Shown one piece after another: positions 1 to 7,042 of a DNA stretch of 19,523 nucleotides. The stretch's first letter is position 1. Every line of letters starts with the position of its first letter. This stretch comes from Nitrosotalea sp. (GTDB taxonomy: Archaea; Thermoproteota; Nitrososphaeria; Nitrososphaerales; Nitrosopumilaceae), in assembly GCA_023252335.1 (NCBI GenBank), contig JAJPEA010000010.1, positions 1 to 19,523 of the forward strand, in the 5' to 3' direction. A model generated the notes under the pieces. It saw only the letters and a program-made list of their open reading frames with translations. It made no database searches and was not told where the DNA came from. The translations under genes and the position numbers were made by a program.

Positions 1-46
1 ATCATGTGATCTAAACTGTCGCCATACCAGGCTAGGCTACGACCCC
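1..46 (-). tRNA. 5' half of a tRNA, truncated by the window edge
   Basis: Read on the minus strand from 46, the sequence folds as the first half of a tRNA: a 7-base acceptor strand (GGGGTCG), T8, A9, a D arm with G10-C12 pairing to G23-C25, and A14, G15, G18, G19 and A21 all in their expected places, followed by G26 and a 5-base anticodon-stem strand ACAGT. After the expected T32-T33 comes AGATCACATGAT. A34 is not used in archaeal elongator tRNAs, so an intron probably begins near the anticodon, or the alignment is slightly off. The 3' half lies outside the window. The acceptor and D arm resemble archaeal tRNA-Trp most, but the anticodon is not visible, so the identity is a guess. Confidence 0.72.
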
Positions 47-69
47 ACGTAATGGACATAAATGCACTT

Positions 70-82
70 GAATTTTAATTTA
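70..82 (-). promoter_or_regulatory. Putative TATA box of the tRNA gene
   Basis: On the minus strand this stretch reads AAATTAAAATT-like, centred about 30 bases upstream of the tRNA 5' end at 46. That is the usual archaeal TATA-to-start distance. No coding sequence covers it. Confidence 0.45.
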
Positions 83-166
83 CTTGACTTCTGAAGATTT
101 ATTGGTGCCATTGTAACTCTTTTTGAGCGTTGGACTGCAAGAAAACTAACAATTGTGATTTCCATC

Positions 167-178
167 TTTTGATAAATT
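167..178 (+). promoter_or_regulatory. Putative TATA box for the gene at 216
   Basis: TTTTGATAAATT lies about 43 bases before the TTG start at 216. A transcript starting some 26 bases after the box would have a leader of roughly 17 bases, enough to include the GGGAG Shine-Dalgarno at 203-207. Confidence 0.4.
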
Positions 179-202
179 GTGTGCAAAACTCAGAAAGTAA
201 CC

Positions 203-207
203 GGGAG
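203..207 (+). promoter_or_regulatory. Shine-Dalgarno site before a TTG start
   Basis: GGGAG ends 8 bases before TTG at 216. An in-frame TGA at 210-212 rules out any start further upstream in this frame, so this site supports the TTG. It is one of few clear ribosome-binding sites here, where most genes appear leaderless. Confidence 0.45.
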
Positions 208-215
208 AGTGAAAC

Positions 216-749
216 TTGGTCCGCCCAATAATCATAATATTGGGAGCAATTCCAGTTCTTGCTGCTCTTTTCATTGTGGTTCCAACCCTTCTTCGACCAG
301 AAATTCCAAATGTTGCAGTCAATTCTGATGATGTTATATCAATACAATACACCAAAGAGCATCTCAAAAAAATATCATTTGGCCTTACACAAAGTGTTGG
401 TGCTGACATGGCTGAAGTTCTAACAATCGCAAACGATGGTCAGACTACATACAGTCTGACAAAAAATGGCTATTCTGAACCTGATAAACAATATCAACTG
501 TCAAAAGACGAGGTCAAAAGACTAACTGCACTGATAAAAGAGACTGGATTTATGGACATACCAACAACCTCGTATGCGGTAAAAAGTGATCTAAACGAGT
601 ATGAAAAATTTGAGATGCAGGTAACACTAGATGGCAAGTCAATCACTGTCCAGTGGCCTGACCAGAATTCTACTCAGGAATTCATCCCTCCTCTGATAAC
701 TGAGGTTCAAAACAATATGGATGCCGTGATTGCAGAAATAACAAAATAA
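216..749 (+). CDS. Membrane-anchored protein of unknown function
   Basis: This 177-residue protein opens with one strongly hydrophobic segment (about residues 4-26), followed by a hydrophilic extracytoplasmic-looking domain. The pattern is consistent with a single N-terminal anchor or an uncleaved signal. The soluble part has an alternating beta-rich look with a central helix: a 'TIANDGQTTYSL' strand pair, then 'LSKDEVKRLTALIKETGF', then further strands ending in a helix. That arrangement resembles the DUF6438-type small domains, but I cannot confirm the family. The TTG start is forced by the in-frame TGA just upstream and is supported by a GGGAG site. It ends 25 bases before pdxS, but pdxS has its own TATA-like element across this stop, so functional linkage to vitamin B6 synthesis is not implied. 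Confidence 0.75.
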   Translation: MVRPIIIILGAIPVLAALFIVVPTLLRPEIPNVAVNSDDVISIQYTKEHLKKISFGLTQSVGADMAEVLTIANDGQTTYSLTKNGYSEPDKQYQLSKDEVKRLTALIKETGFMDIPTTSYAVKSDLNEYEKFEMQVTLDGKSITVQWPDQNSTQEFIPPLITEVQNNMDAVIAEITK

Positions 750-753
750 ATAG
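743..753 (+). promoter_or_regulatory. Putative TATA box of pdxST
   Basis: AAAATAAATAG overlaps the stop region of the preceding gene and is centred about 27 bases before the pdxS ATG. This predicts a leaderless pdxST transcript independent of the upstream gene. Confidence 0.45.
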
Positions 754-774
754 CCTAAGAAGCGATCAAATCTC

Positions 775-1743
775 ATGATTCCACTTTCTGGCGATCTGGG
801 TAATGCCAAAGGAATAGTCAAGGAAAAAATAGGATCGTTTGGTACTACCCGCGGAACTTCCACTCTAAAACGTGGTTTTGCACACATGCTCAAAAATGGA
901 GTTGTAATGGATGTCACTACAGTTGAACAAGCCCAGATTGCAGAAGATGCTGGCGCAGTTGCAGTGATGGTTTTAGATAAACTTCCATCTGATGTTAGAA
1001 AAGCTGGTGGTGTTGCAAGAACTGCAAGCATTAGAATTATTCAAGAGATTATGGATTCTGTAACAATTCCTGTCATGGCAAAATGTAGAATTGGTCATGT
1101 ATACGAAGCAATGGTTTTGCAAGAAACAAATGTAGACATGATAGACGAATCCGAAGTTTTAACCCCTGCAGATGAAAACCGTCACATATGGAAATGGGAT
1201 TTCACAAGTCCATTTGTAAATGGTGCAAGAAATCTAGGTGAAGCTCTTAGAAGAATAGAAGAGGGTGCAGCAATGATTAGAACAAAAGGAGAACCTGGTA
1301 CTGGTAATGTTGCAGAAGCAGTTATTCACATTAAAAATGTAAACACCGAATTAAGACGCATAAAATCAATCTACGATGCTGGTGATGAACAAGACTTGAT
1401 AAGTGTTGCAAGAGAATTGAAAGTTTCTTACTCTGTTGTAGAAGAGACTGCAAGTTTGGGTAGATTGCCAGTTGTTAACTTTGCAGCAGGAGGAATATCA
1501 ACTCCTGCTGATGCTGCATATTTGATGACGTTGGGTTGCGATGGAGTGTTTGTAGGATCTGGAATATTCAAAGCTGATGATGCAAAAGAAAGAGCACAGG
1601 CTATCGTCTTGGCAACAACTTTCTGGGAAGATCCAGACAAGGTCAAAGAAGCACAAAAAATGATTGATGAGAGACAATCAATGCTGGGATTGGATACAAA
1701 GAATCTCGAGCTTCGAATGCAAGAACGTGGTAGTACAGCATGA
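775..1743 (+). CDS. pdxS: Pyridoxal 5'-phosphate synthase, PdxS (PLP synthase) subunit
   Basis: PdxS makes pyridoxal 5'-phosphate from ribose 5-phosphate, glyceraldehyde 3-phosphate and ammonia supplied by the glutaminase PdxT (the DXP-independent route). The 322-residue protein carries the family's key residues: D46 in 'GVVMDV', lysine K103 in 'VMAKCRIGH' (equivalent to K81 of Bacillus PdxS) and lysine K171 in 'RTKGEPGTGN' (equivalent to K149). The phosphate-binding loops 'AAGGISTPADAA' and 'FVGSGIF' are also present. All three residues are offset by the same 22 positions, so the barrel is colinear with Bacillus PdxS and the protein simply has a longer N-terminus. The C-terminus 'LRMQERG' is typical. 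The stop overlaps the pdxT start (ATGA), so the pair is translationally coupled. In the cytoplasm PdxS normally forms a 12-mer decorated with PdxT. Confidence 0.97.
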   Translation: MIPLSGDLGNAKGIVKEKIGSFGTTRGTSTLKRGFAHMLKNGVVMDVTTVEQAQIAEDAGAVAVMVLDKLPSDVRKAGGVARTASIRIIQEIMDSVTIPVMAKCRIGHVYEAMVLQETNVDMIDESEVLTPADENRHIWKWDFTSPFVNGARNLGEALRRIEEGAAMIRTKGEPGTGNVAEAVIHIKNVNTELRRIKSIYDAGDEQDLISVARELKVSYSVVEETASLGRLPVVNFAAGGISTPADAAYLMTLGCDGVFVGSGIFKADDAKERAQAIVLATTFWEDPDKVKEAQKMIDERQSMLGLDTKNLELRMQERGSTA

Positions 1744-2357
1744 GTGGTGTTAACATAGGAATTTTAGCAGTTCAGGGAGATGTTGCAGAGAATATACTGG
1801 CTACAAAGATGGCAATTGAAGAACTAGGCATGGAAGGTATTGTGACTGAGGTTAAAACTCCTGAACAAATATCTGATCTTGATGGATTGGTGATACCTGG
1901 TGGAGAAAGTACTGTGATAGGTACACTCTCTCTAGTAAATGGTTCATTGAAAAAAATTAAAGAAAAAATTGCAAGTGGAATGCCTGTATTTGGAATATGT
2001 GCAGGTATGATAGTGCTCTCAAAAAAGGCAAAAGATAGAGTAGTTGGTGAAATGGACCAACCGTTATTGGATTTTCTTGATGTCAAAATAGAACGAAATA
2101 CATTTGGCAGACAAAAAGATTCATTTGAATCTGAAATCTCGATGGATAAAATTGGCATCTCCAAGTTTCCAGGTGTGTTTATTCGCGCACCATCTATCAT
2201 AGAAGCAGGAAAGGATGTAGAAGTATTGTCAAAGTTTAATGAAAAAATAATTGCAGTAAAACAAGGAAACATCATAGGCACTGCATTTCATCCAGAGCTT
2301 ACAGGGGATATTTCTCTTCACAAATACTTTGTAGGTCTGATTAAAAAGAAGAACTAG
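1740..2357 (+). CDS. pdxT: Pyridoxal 5'-phosphate synthase, glutaminase subunit PdxT
   Basis: PdxT hydrolyses glutamine and channels ammonia to PdxS. The 205-residue protein is a class I glutamine amidotransferase of the PdxT/SNO family. It begins with 'IGILAVQGDV', has the oxyanion/substrate loop 'PGGEST' (residues 53-58), the nucleophile C87 in 'FGICAGM', and the rest of the triad as H184 and E186 in 'AFHPEL'. 'FIRAP' near residue 148 is also family-typical. Length matches the family (about 190-205). The ATG lies in the ATGA overlap with the pdxS stop, so both are read from one transcript. Nothing is missing or broken. Confidence 0.97.
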   Translation: MSGVNIGILAVQGDVAENILATKMAIEELGMEGIVTEVKTPEQISDLDGLVIPGGESTVIGTLSLVNGSLKKIKEKIASGMPVFGICAGMIVLSKKAKDRVVGEMDQPLLDFLDVKIERNTFGRQKDSFESEISMDKIGISKFPGVFIRAPSIIEAGKDVEVLSKFNEKIIAVKQGNIIGTAFHPELTGDISLHKYFVGLIKKKN

Positions 2358-2364
2358 AATACCG

Positions 2365-2374
2365 TTTATATTAA
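2365..2374 (+). promoter_or_regulatory. Strong TATA box of aconitase
   Basis: TTTATATTAA is a near-ideal archaeal box A centred about 28 bases before the ATG at 2398. It predicts transcription starting at or within a few bases of that ATG. This excludes the in-frame TTG at 2386, which would lie upstream of the transcript. Confidence 0.7.
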
Positions 2375-2397
2375 ATTCAAGTTAGTTGTATGTTGTA

Positions 2398-4680
2398 ATG
2401 GAAATAGAGACTACTCCAGAACTGGTTTCCAAAGTTTACAAAAAAATTGAAGATAACATTTCAAAATATAGAAAACTAGTCAACAGGCCACTTACTCTGA
2501 CTGAAAAAATTCTTGTTGGTCATCTTGATGATATTGAGAGTGCAAAAGATCTAGAACCTGGGAAAAGCTATTCACTTCTAAGACCAGACAGAGTTGCATT
2601 ACAAGATGTTACAGGACAAATGGTAATTTTACAATTCATGCAATCAGGCCTCAAGCGAAGCACACTTCCAACAACTGTTCACTGTGATCATCTCATTAGA
2701 GCAAAAGTTAGTGGAGACGTAGACATTAAAGTGGCACTAGATGAAAACAGCGAGGTATACAAGTTTCTTGAATCGTCTTCAAGAAAATATGGAATAGGAT
2801 TCTGGAAACCTGGCGCTGGAATTATTCATCAAGTTGTACTTGAAAACTATGCCTTTCCTGGCGGACTAATGATTGGAACTGATTCTCACACGCCAAATGC
2901 AGGCGGTCTAGGCATGCTTGCTGTTGGAGTAGGAGGACTGGATGCAACAGAAGTGATGGCGGGATTTCCATGGGAACTCTTGTATCCTAAAAGAATTGGT
3001 ATACATCTCAAGGGTGAGCTAAATGGATGGGTTGCACCAAAAGACATCATACTGTATGTAGCATGGAAGCTTACAGTATCTGGCGGAACAAACGCCATAG
3101 TGGAATACTTTGGCCCTGGAGCCAAATCAATTAGTTGCACTGGTAAAGCTACCATAACAAACATGGGTGCAGAAATTGGTGCAACATGTTCTGTATTTCC
3201 ATATGATGAAAGGATGGAAGTTTATCTAAAGTCAACTAATCGTGGACAGATTGCAGATCTTGCAAACAGTCACAAAGATATTCTTGTTGCAGATCCTGAA
3301 GTTGAACAAAACCCAGAAAAATATTTTGATAAAGTAATAGAAATTGATCTATCCTCACTAGAGCCATACATTGCAGGCCCTCACACACCAGATCTTGCAA
3401 GACCAATATCTGCACTTGCTGAAGATGTAACAAAAAACAAGTATCTTGATAGTATTTCTGTAGCTCTTATCGGCAGTTGTACAAATTCATCCTATGAAGA
3501 CATGACAAGAGCTGCATCTATTGCAGAACAAGCAAAATCTCATGGAATGAATGTAAAGATTCCTCTTCTTGTAACTCCTGGTTCAGAACAAATCCGAGCA
3601 ACAATTGAACGCGACGGACAGATGCACACTCTAAATGAGATTGGTGCAACCGTACTGGCTAATGCATGTGGACCATGTATTGGGCAATGGAATAGACCTG
3701 AGATAAAACCTGGCGAACAAAATACTATTGTTACTTCGTTTAATCGAAATTTCCCTGGACGTAACGATGGAAGAAGAGAGACGATGGCCTTTATGGGTAG
3801 TCCTGAGTTGATTGTAGCTCTTGCTCTTGGTGGTAGATTATCGTTTAATCCTCTAAAAGATACTCTAAAGGGATCTGATGGAAAAGAGTTCAAGCTGGAA
3901 CCGCCAAAAAAAGCACCAGAGGTACCAACCAAGGGATTTTCAAACATAGGTCAGATCTATGTTCCACCGGCTACAAATCCTGATGATATTGAAGTTATCA
4001 TAAATCCTTCAAGTGGAAGACTACAAAAATTAGCGCCATTTGCAAAATGGGATGGTAAAGATTTTGTGGACTTGCCACTCTTACTAAAGGCAAAGGGCAA
4101 ATGCACAACAGATCACATCTCGCCAGCAGGTGCATGGTTATCACTGCGTGGACATATTGACAAAATCAGTGACAACATATTCCTTGGAGCAGTTAATGCA
4201 TTTACAAACGATGTTGGCAAAGGAAAGAACGAACTAAATGGAAACACAGAATCATTTCCAGTTATCGCAAGACAATACAAAGAGCGAGATCTCAAATGGA
4301 TTGTAATAGGTGACAACAATTATGGTGAAGGAAGCAGTAGAGAGCATGCTGCCATGTCTCCAAGATATCTTGGATGTGCAGCAGTTATTGCGCGAAGTTT
4401 TGCACGTATACATGAAACAAATCTAAAGAAACAAGGAGTACTTGCACTCACTTTTGTTAATGCATCTGATTATGATAAAGTTCAGGAGACTGATAAAATA
4501 AGTATACTTGGTCTATCTCAAATGCAGCCTGGGAAAAATGTCAAATGTATCTTAAACCATAAAGACGGAACAAAAGATGAGATCGCACTCAAGCATTCCT
4601 ATAATGACTTTCAGATAAAATGGTTCCAAGCAGGTTCTGCTTTGAATATATTGCGTGAAAGAGAAGCACAGGCCAACTAA
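2398..4680 (+). CDS. acn: Aconitate hydratase, mitochondrial (ACO2) type
   Basis: Aconitase interconverts citrate and isocitrate in the TCA cycle; in this kind of autotroph that segment supplies 2-oxoglutarate for glutamate. The 760-residue protein has the [4Fe-4S] ligands C361 in 'GSCTNSS' and C424 and C427 in 'ACGPCIGQW', with the same 63- and 3-residue spacing as pig mitochondrial aconitase. It also has the substrate loops 'GTDSHTPN' and the catalytic-serine motif 'YGEGSSREHAA' in the C-terminal swivel domain. Sequences such as 'TPGSEQIRATIERDG' are almost mitochondrial, so this belongs to the ACO2-type group rather than the bacterial AcnA/AcnB or the homoaconitase group. I chose ATG 2398, not TTG 2386, from TATA spacing. 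The gene ends shortly before a small Cys/His-rich protein on the same strand. Confidence 0.97.
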   Translation: MEIETTPELVSKVYKKIEDNISKYRKLVNRPLTLTEKILVGHLDDIESAKDLEPGKSYSLLRPDRVALQDVTGQMVILQFMQSGLKRSTLPTTVHCDHLIRAKVSGDVDIKVALDENSEVYKFLESSSRKYGIGFWKPGAGIIHQVVLENYAFPGGLMIGTDSHTPNAGGLGMLAVGVGGLDATEVMAGFPWELLYPKRIGIHLKGELNGWVAPKDIILYVAWKLTVSGGTNAIVEYFGPGAKSISCTGKATITNMGAEIGATCSVFPYDERMEVYLKSTNRGQIADLANSHKDILVADPEVEQNPEKYFDKVIEIDLSSLEPYIAGPHTPDLARPISALAEDVTKNKYLDSISVALIGSCTNSSYEDMTRAASIAEQAKSHGMNVKIPLLVTPGSEQIRATIERDGQMHTLNEIGATVLANACGPCIGQWNRPEIKPGEQNTIVTSFNRNFPGRNDGRRETMAFMGSPELIVALALGGRLSFNPLKDTLKGSDGKEFKLEPPKKAPEVPTKGFSNIGQIYVPPATNPDDIEVIINPSSGRLQKLAPFAKWDGKDFVDLPLLLKAKGKCTTDHISPAGAWLSLRGHIDKISDNIFLGAVNAFTNDVGKGKNELNGNTESFPVIARQYKERDLKWIVIGDNNYGEGSSREHAAMSPRYLGCAAVIARSFARIHETNLKKQGVLALTFVNASDYDKVQETDKISILGLSQMQPGKNVKCILNHKDGTKDEIALKHSYNDFQIKWFQAGSALNILREREAQAN

Positions 4681-4717
4681 AGAACTAATAGTTTGGATGA
4701 CGTTATTTTCTATCAGT

Positions 4718-4951
4718 GTGAGTCATACCTTTGATCCTAACGAGCTCTACAATAGAGTAGTTCACTATTACATTGACAAAAAAGGATATTCAAAAGACAA
4801 GGCAAATCAAATTGCCCGCAAGGTTGTAGAACGAGAAAAAAGTAGGTATACATGTAAAAATGTCAGTTGTGGTCATGGACTAGATGATCACATAAGACAC
4901 AGTGAAACTTGTCTTGTTCTTGATTGTGAATGTAGAAAGTTTGTCAGCTAG
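4718..4951 (+). CDS. Small Cys/His-rich, probably zinc-binding protein
   Basis: The protein is about 77 residues, with no family I can name. The N-terminal half is basic and helical ('DPNELYNRVVHYYIDKKGYSK' then 'ANQIARKVV'). The C-terminal half contains C46, C51, H53, H58, H61, C65, C70 and C72 in the pattern C-x4-C-x-H-x4-H-x2-H-x3-C-x4-C-x-C, which suggests one or two bound metal ions, most likely zinc. The start is uncertain. GTG at 4718 gives 'VSHTFDPNEL' and sits about 27 bases after a weak TATA-like ACTAATAGTTT (4684-4694). ATG at 4697 would add seven residues. It follows aconitase by about 40 bases and its stop overlaps the tail of the convergent oxidoreductase gene by 8 bases. The role is unknown; nucleic-acid or protein binding is only a guess. 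Confidence 0.75.
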   Translation: MSHTFDPNELYNRVVHYYIDKKGYSKDKANQIARKVVEREKSRYTCKNVSCGHGLDDHIRHSETCLVLDCECRKFVS

Positions 4952-5942
4952 ATACTCGCAATAACATCTTTCCAGACTGGTTACTCTTTTCCATCTTTTG
5001 ATGTGCAAGTTTTGCATCCTTTAGATCAAATATGCTATCAATTACAGGTTTGATTTTTTTTAATTTCATAAACTTGTGTAACGCAACAAGCTGTGACCTT
5101 GAACCAAGATATGCTCCAGTTATTTGGGCCTCTTTGCTGTAAAACGACCTGATGTTTACCATTGCTTCTCCTCCTGTTGTCGTTCCACATGCAACCATTC
5201 TTCCCTTTACCTTGAGTACTTCGAGGCTGATAGGCCATGTCTTTGCTCCAACATGATCAATTACTGCATCTACTCCTACTTGATCTGTAAATTTTAGAAC
5301 CTCAGATGTTACATCTTTGGTATTTCTATCTATGACAAAATCTGCCCCAAGTTTTTTTGCAAATGCAACTTTATTCTTGTCTGATGCAATGGTAATAACC
5401 TTCAAGCCCATTGCTTTTGCAAGCAAGATTGCAGCAGAGCCAACTCCACTGTTTGCACCCCATATCAAAACAGTGTCATTTTTTTTACATCTTGATTTCT
5501 CCAACATATTCCAAGCTGTAAGGTATGATACATTGATTGAGGCAGCCTCTTGGTCTGAGAGCCAATCTGGTTTTTTTATTATGTTCTTTTTTGGAACCTG
5601 GATGATCTCTGCATAACCGCCTTTGTATCTTCCAAATCCACCAATGATTCCAAAAGATACTCGTGCAACATTACTGTCAACTGCAGGATATATTACGACC
5701 TTGTCACCTTTCTTAAAACCTCCAAATTTATCCATCAGAGTTCCACTGACATCACAACCCAAGATGTGTGGAAATGATACTGTCTTGCCAGAAATTCCAT
5801 TTCTTACCCAAATATCCAAGTGATTTACTGCACAATAATTTACTTTGACTAGCACATGTCCTTTTTGTGGAGCAGGATCTGGAATTTCTTCATATGACAA
5901 GACCTCAGGTCCACCATGTCTTTTGATGATTACAGCTTTCAA
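4944..5942 (-). CDS. Medium-chain dehydrogenase/reductase (zinc-type alcohol dehydrogenase-like, quinone-oxidoreductase-like)
   Basis: This 332-residue NAD(P)H-dependent oxidoreductase of the MDR superfamily has a GroES-like N-terminal domain ('AVNHLDIWVRNG', residues 38-49) and a Rossmann domain with nucleotide loop 'GANSGVGSAA' (about 162-171). The substrate is unknown. The usual catalytic Zn site is not intact: 'HILGCDVSG' replaces the GHE motif. The four-cysteine structural-zinc lobe is absent and is replaced by a glycine-rich 'FGIIGGFGRYKGGYAE' segment, so a zinc-free reductase acting on enones or enoyl-CoA-type substrates is likelier than an alcohol dehydrogenase. The start is TTG 5942 ('MKAVIIKRHGGPEVL'), because a strong TATA at 5964-5973 sits 27 bases upstream. 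The ATG at 6002 would lie outside the transcript. It is divergent from the FMN reductase gene. Confidence 0.9.
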   Translation of the reverse strand: MKAVIIKRHGGPEVLSYEEIPDPAPQKGHVLVKVNYCAVNHLDIWVRNGISGKTVSFPHILGCDVSGTLMDKFGGFKKGDKVVIYPAVDSNVARVSFGIIGGFGRYKGGYAEIIQVPKKNIIKKPDWLSDQEAASINVSYLTAWNMLEKSRCKKNDTVLIWGANSGVGSAAILLAKAMGLKVITIASDKNKVAFAKKLGADFVIDRNTKDVTSEVLKFTDQVGVDAVIDHVGAKTWPISLEVLKVKGRMVACGTTTGGEAMVNIRSFYSKEAQITGAYLGSRSQLVALHKFMKLKKIKPVIDSIFDLKDAKLAHQKMEKSNQSGKMLLRVSS

Positions 5943-5963
5943 CTCTTTGTGAAAGATAAAATT

Positions 5964-5973
5964 ATTATTTAAA
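5964..5973 (-). promoter_or_regulatory. TATA box of the MDR oxidoreductase
   Basis: On the minus strand it reads TTTAAATAAT, centred 26-27 bases before TTG 5942. This predicts a leaderless transcript and decides the start of that gene. Confidence 0.6.
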
Positions 5974-6022
5974 GAACGCCTCAAATGTACATCAAACCGC
6001 ACAAGAGAAAACTTGTTAAACT

Positions 6023-6622
6023 ATGAATCATGTCAACTTGCTATTGGCAAAACCAAAAATTCTTGCATTTGCCGGAAGCACTCGCATTGATTCGTTTAAT
6101 AAAAAACTAGTCAAAATTGCAGCAGATGGTGCAATGGAAAATGGTGCAGATGTAACTATAATTGATCTTAGAGATTATCCGCTGCCGCTTTACGATGGTG
6201 ACTTGGAGCAACAGCAAGGACTCCCTTCTAATGCACGCAAACTCAAGGATATCATGTTATCACACCAAGGGTTTCTGATTTCATCACCCGAGTACAACAG
6301 CAGCATCTCAGGTGTTCTAAAAAATATGATTGATTGGGTGTCTAGACCAGTTGAGGGTGAGGAACCTTTGGCTTGCTTTAAGGATAGAATCACAGGAATC
6401 ATGAGTGCGTCTCCTGGAGCCCTTGGGGGTCTTCGTGGATTGGTTCACGTACGTGCCATTCTTGAAAATATTCGAGTCATTGTAATTCCAGATCAGATTG
6501 CAGTAGCAAAAGCCCATGAAGTATTCAATGCTGATGGAACACTACGCGACAAAAATCAAGAGGAGCAAGTAAAAAAGATTGGCGCACGTGTTGCAAAAAT
6601 GCTGATAAAACTAGCTGCTTGA
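6023..6622 (+). CDS. NADPH-dependent FMN reductase family protein (flavodoxin-like fold)
   Basis: The 199-residue protein is related to the ChrR/YieF/azoreductase group, which reduces quinones, azo dyes or metal oxyanions using FMN and NAD(P)H. The FMN phosphate loop is 'AGSTRIDSFN' (residues 17-26). The second flavin-contacting segment is 'SPEYNSSISGVLKNMIDW' (88-105), a hallmark of the family. 'SPGALGGLRGL' follows as the third flavin-side loop. Length fits the family (about 180-200). The start is ambiguous. ATG 6023 gives a short hydrophobic lead, while TTG 6044 ('LAKPKILAFAGS') would be spaced about 27 bases from a weak TTGTTAAACT at 6013-6022. It is transcribed away from the MDR oxidoreductase, so the two may form a small redox module, and it ends 6 bases before the convergent VOC gene. 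Confidence 0.9.
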   Translation: MNHVNLLLAKPKILAFAGSTRIDSFNKKLVKIAADGAMENGADVTIIDLRDYPLPLYDGDLEQQQGLPSNARKLKDIMLSHQGFLISSPEYNSSISGVLKNMIDWVSRPVEGEEPLACFKDRITGIMSASPGALGGLRGLVHVRAILENIRVIVIPDQIAVAKAHEVFNADGTLRDKNQEEQVKKIGARVAKMLIKLAA

Positions 6623-6637
6623 CAATTTTTATTTTGC
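6620..6637 (+). terminator. T-rich tract between convergent genes
   Basis: TTGACAATTTTTATTTTG follows the FMN reductase stop immediately. Runs of T on the sense strand are sufficient for archaeal transcription termination. There is no hairpin that I can see. Confidence 0.35.
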
Positions 6638-6997
6638 ACTGGAATCCATCTGGATGATTCCAAAGATGTTCCCATCAGTGTCTGAGCACATTGCAAAATG
6701 TCCAACTCCTGGAATTGGAAACTTTGGTGTGTGTACTTGACCACCATTTGATATGATCTTGCTTGTGTATTCATCAATTGATGGAACTTCAATAGTATTT
6801 GTCATGCCCATTTGTCCTGGCATTCTTTTTGCCATGCCTCCATTAATTCCAGGCTTGCTATCGTCTCCGGTTTTTATCATCCAATATTCCATTGGGCCAT
6901 CCCACTTGGTAAATTTCCATTCAAACACTTGTTGGTAGAATTTTTGAGCCCTCTCTGGGTTGTCAGAAGGAATATCAAAGTGCACAATTCGTGGCAT
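6629..6997 (-). CDS. VOC (glyoxalase/bleomycin-resistance fold) family protein
   Basis: A single-domain vicinal-oxygen-chelate protein of 122 residues. It shows the two beta-alpha-beta-beta-beta repeats: 'IVHFDIPSDNPERAQKFYQQVFEWKF' opens the first, and 'TIEVPSIDEYTSKIISNGG' opens the second and runs into 'GVGHFAMCSDTDGNIFGI'. The DTDGN-F turn is the typical second-repeat signature. A histidine sits at position 6 of the first strand as expected for a metal ligand. The usual acidic ligand near the end is less clear (Q rather than E after 'IFGII'). Substrate unknown; the annotation 'glyoxalase' is generic. I chose the second in-frame ATG (6997) over 7003 because the TATA at 7017-7026 is then spaced about 24 bases upstream. 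The two differ by only two residues. Confidence 0.88.
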   Translation of the reverse strand: MPRIVHFDIPSDNPERAQKFYQQVFEWKFTKWDGPMEYWMIKTGDDSKPGINGGMAKRMPGQMGMTNTIEVPSIDEYTSKIISNGGQVHTPKFPIPGVGHFAMCSDTDGNIFGIIQMDSSAK

Positions 6998-7016
6998 GTG
7001 CAAAAATATGCTACAT

Positions 7017-7026
7017 CTTATTTAAG
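7017..7026 (-). promoter_or_regulatory. TATA box of the VOC protein gene
   Basis: Minus-strand CTTAAATAAG lies in the 40-base gap after valS, centred about 24 bases before ATG 6997. It indicates that the VOC gene is transcribed separately from valS. Confidence 0.5.
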
Positions 7027-7042
7027 TTCTAATTTGAGCACT

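Noticed and set aside
47..166. Possible small RNA or short gene between the tRNA and the first CDS
   Set aside because: No convincing frame, stable hairpin or box C/D-like pair stands out; the stretch is best explained as promoter DNA of the tRNA and the membrane protein.
1772..2281. Long antisense open frame inside pdxT (169 codons, minus)
   Set aside because: It is a shadow of a clear pdxT gene with no family-like motifs; similar antisense frames lie within valS, rtcB, acn and the phosphomutase.
5943..6002. Longer MDR oxidoreductase start at ATG 6002
   Set aside because: The added 20 residues do not fit the family opening, and the strong TATA at 5964-5973 lies inside them, pointing to TTG 5942.
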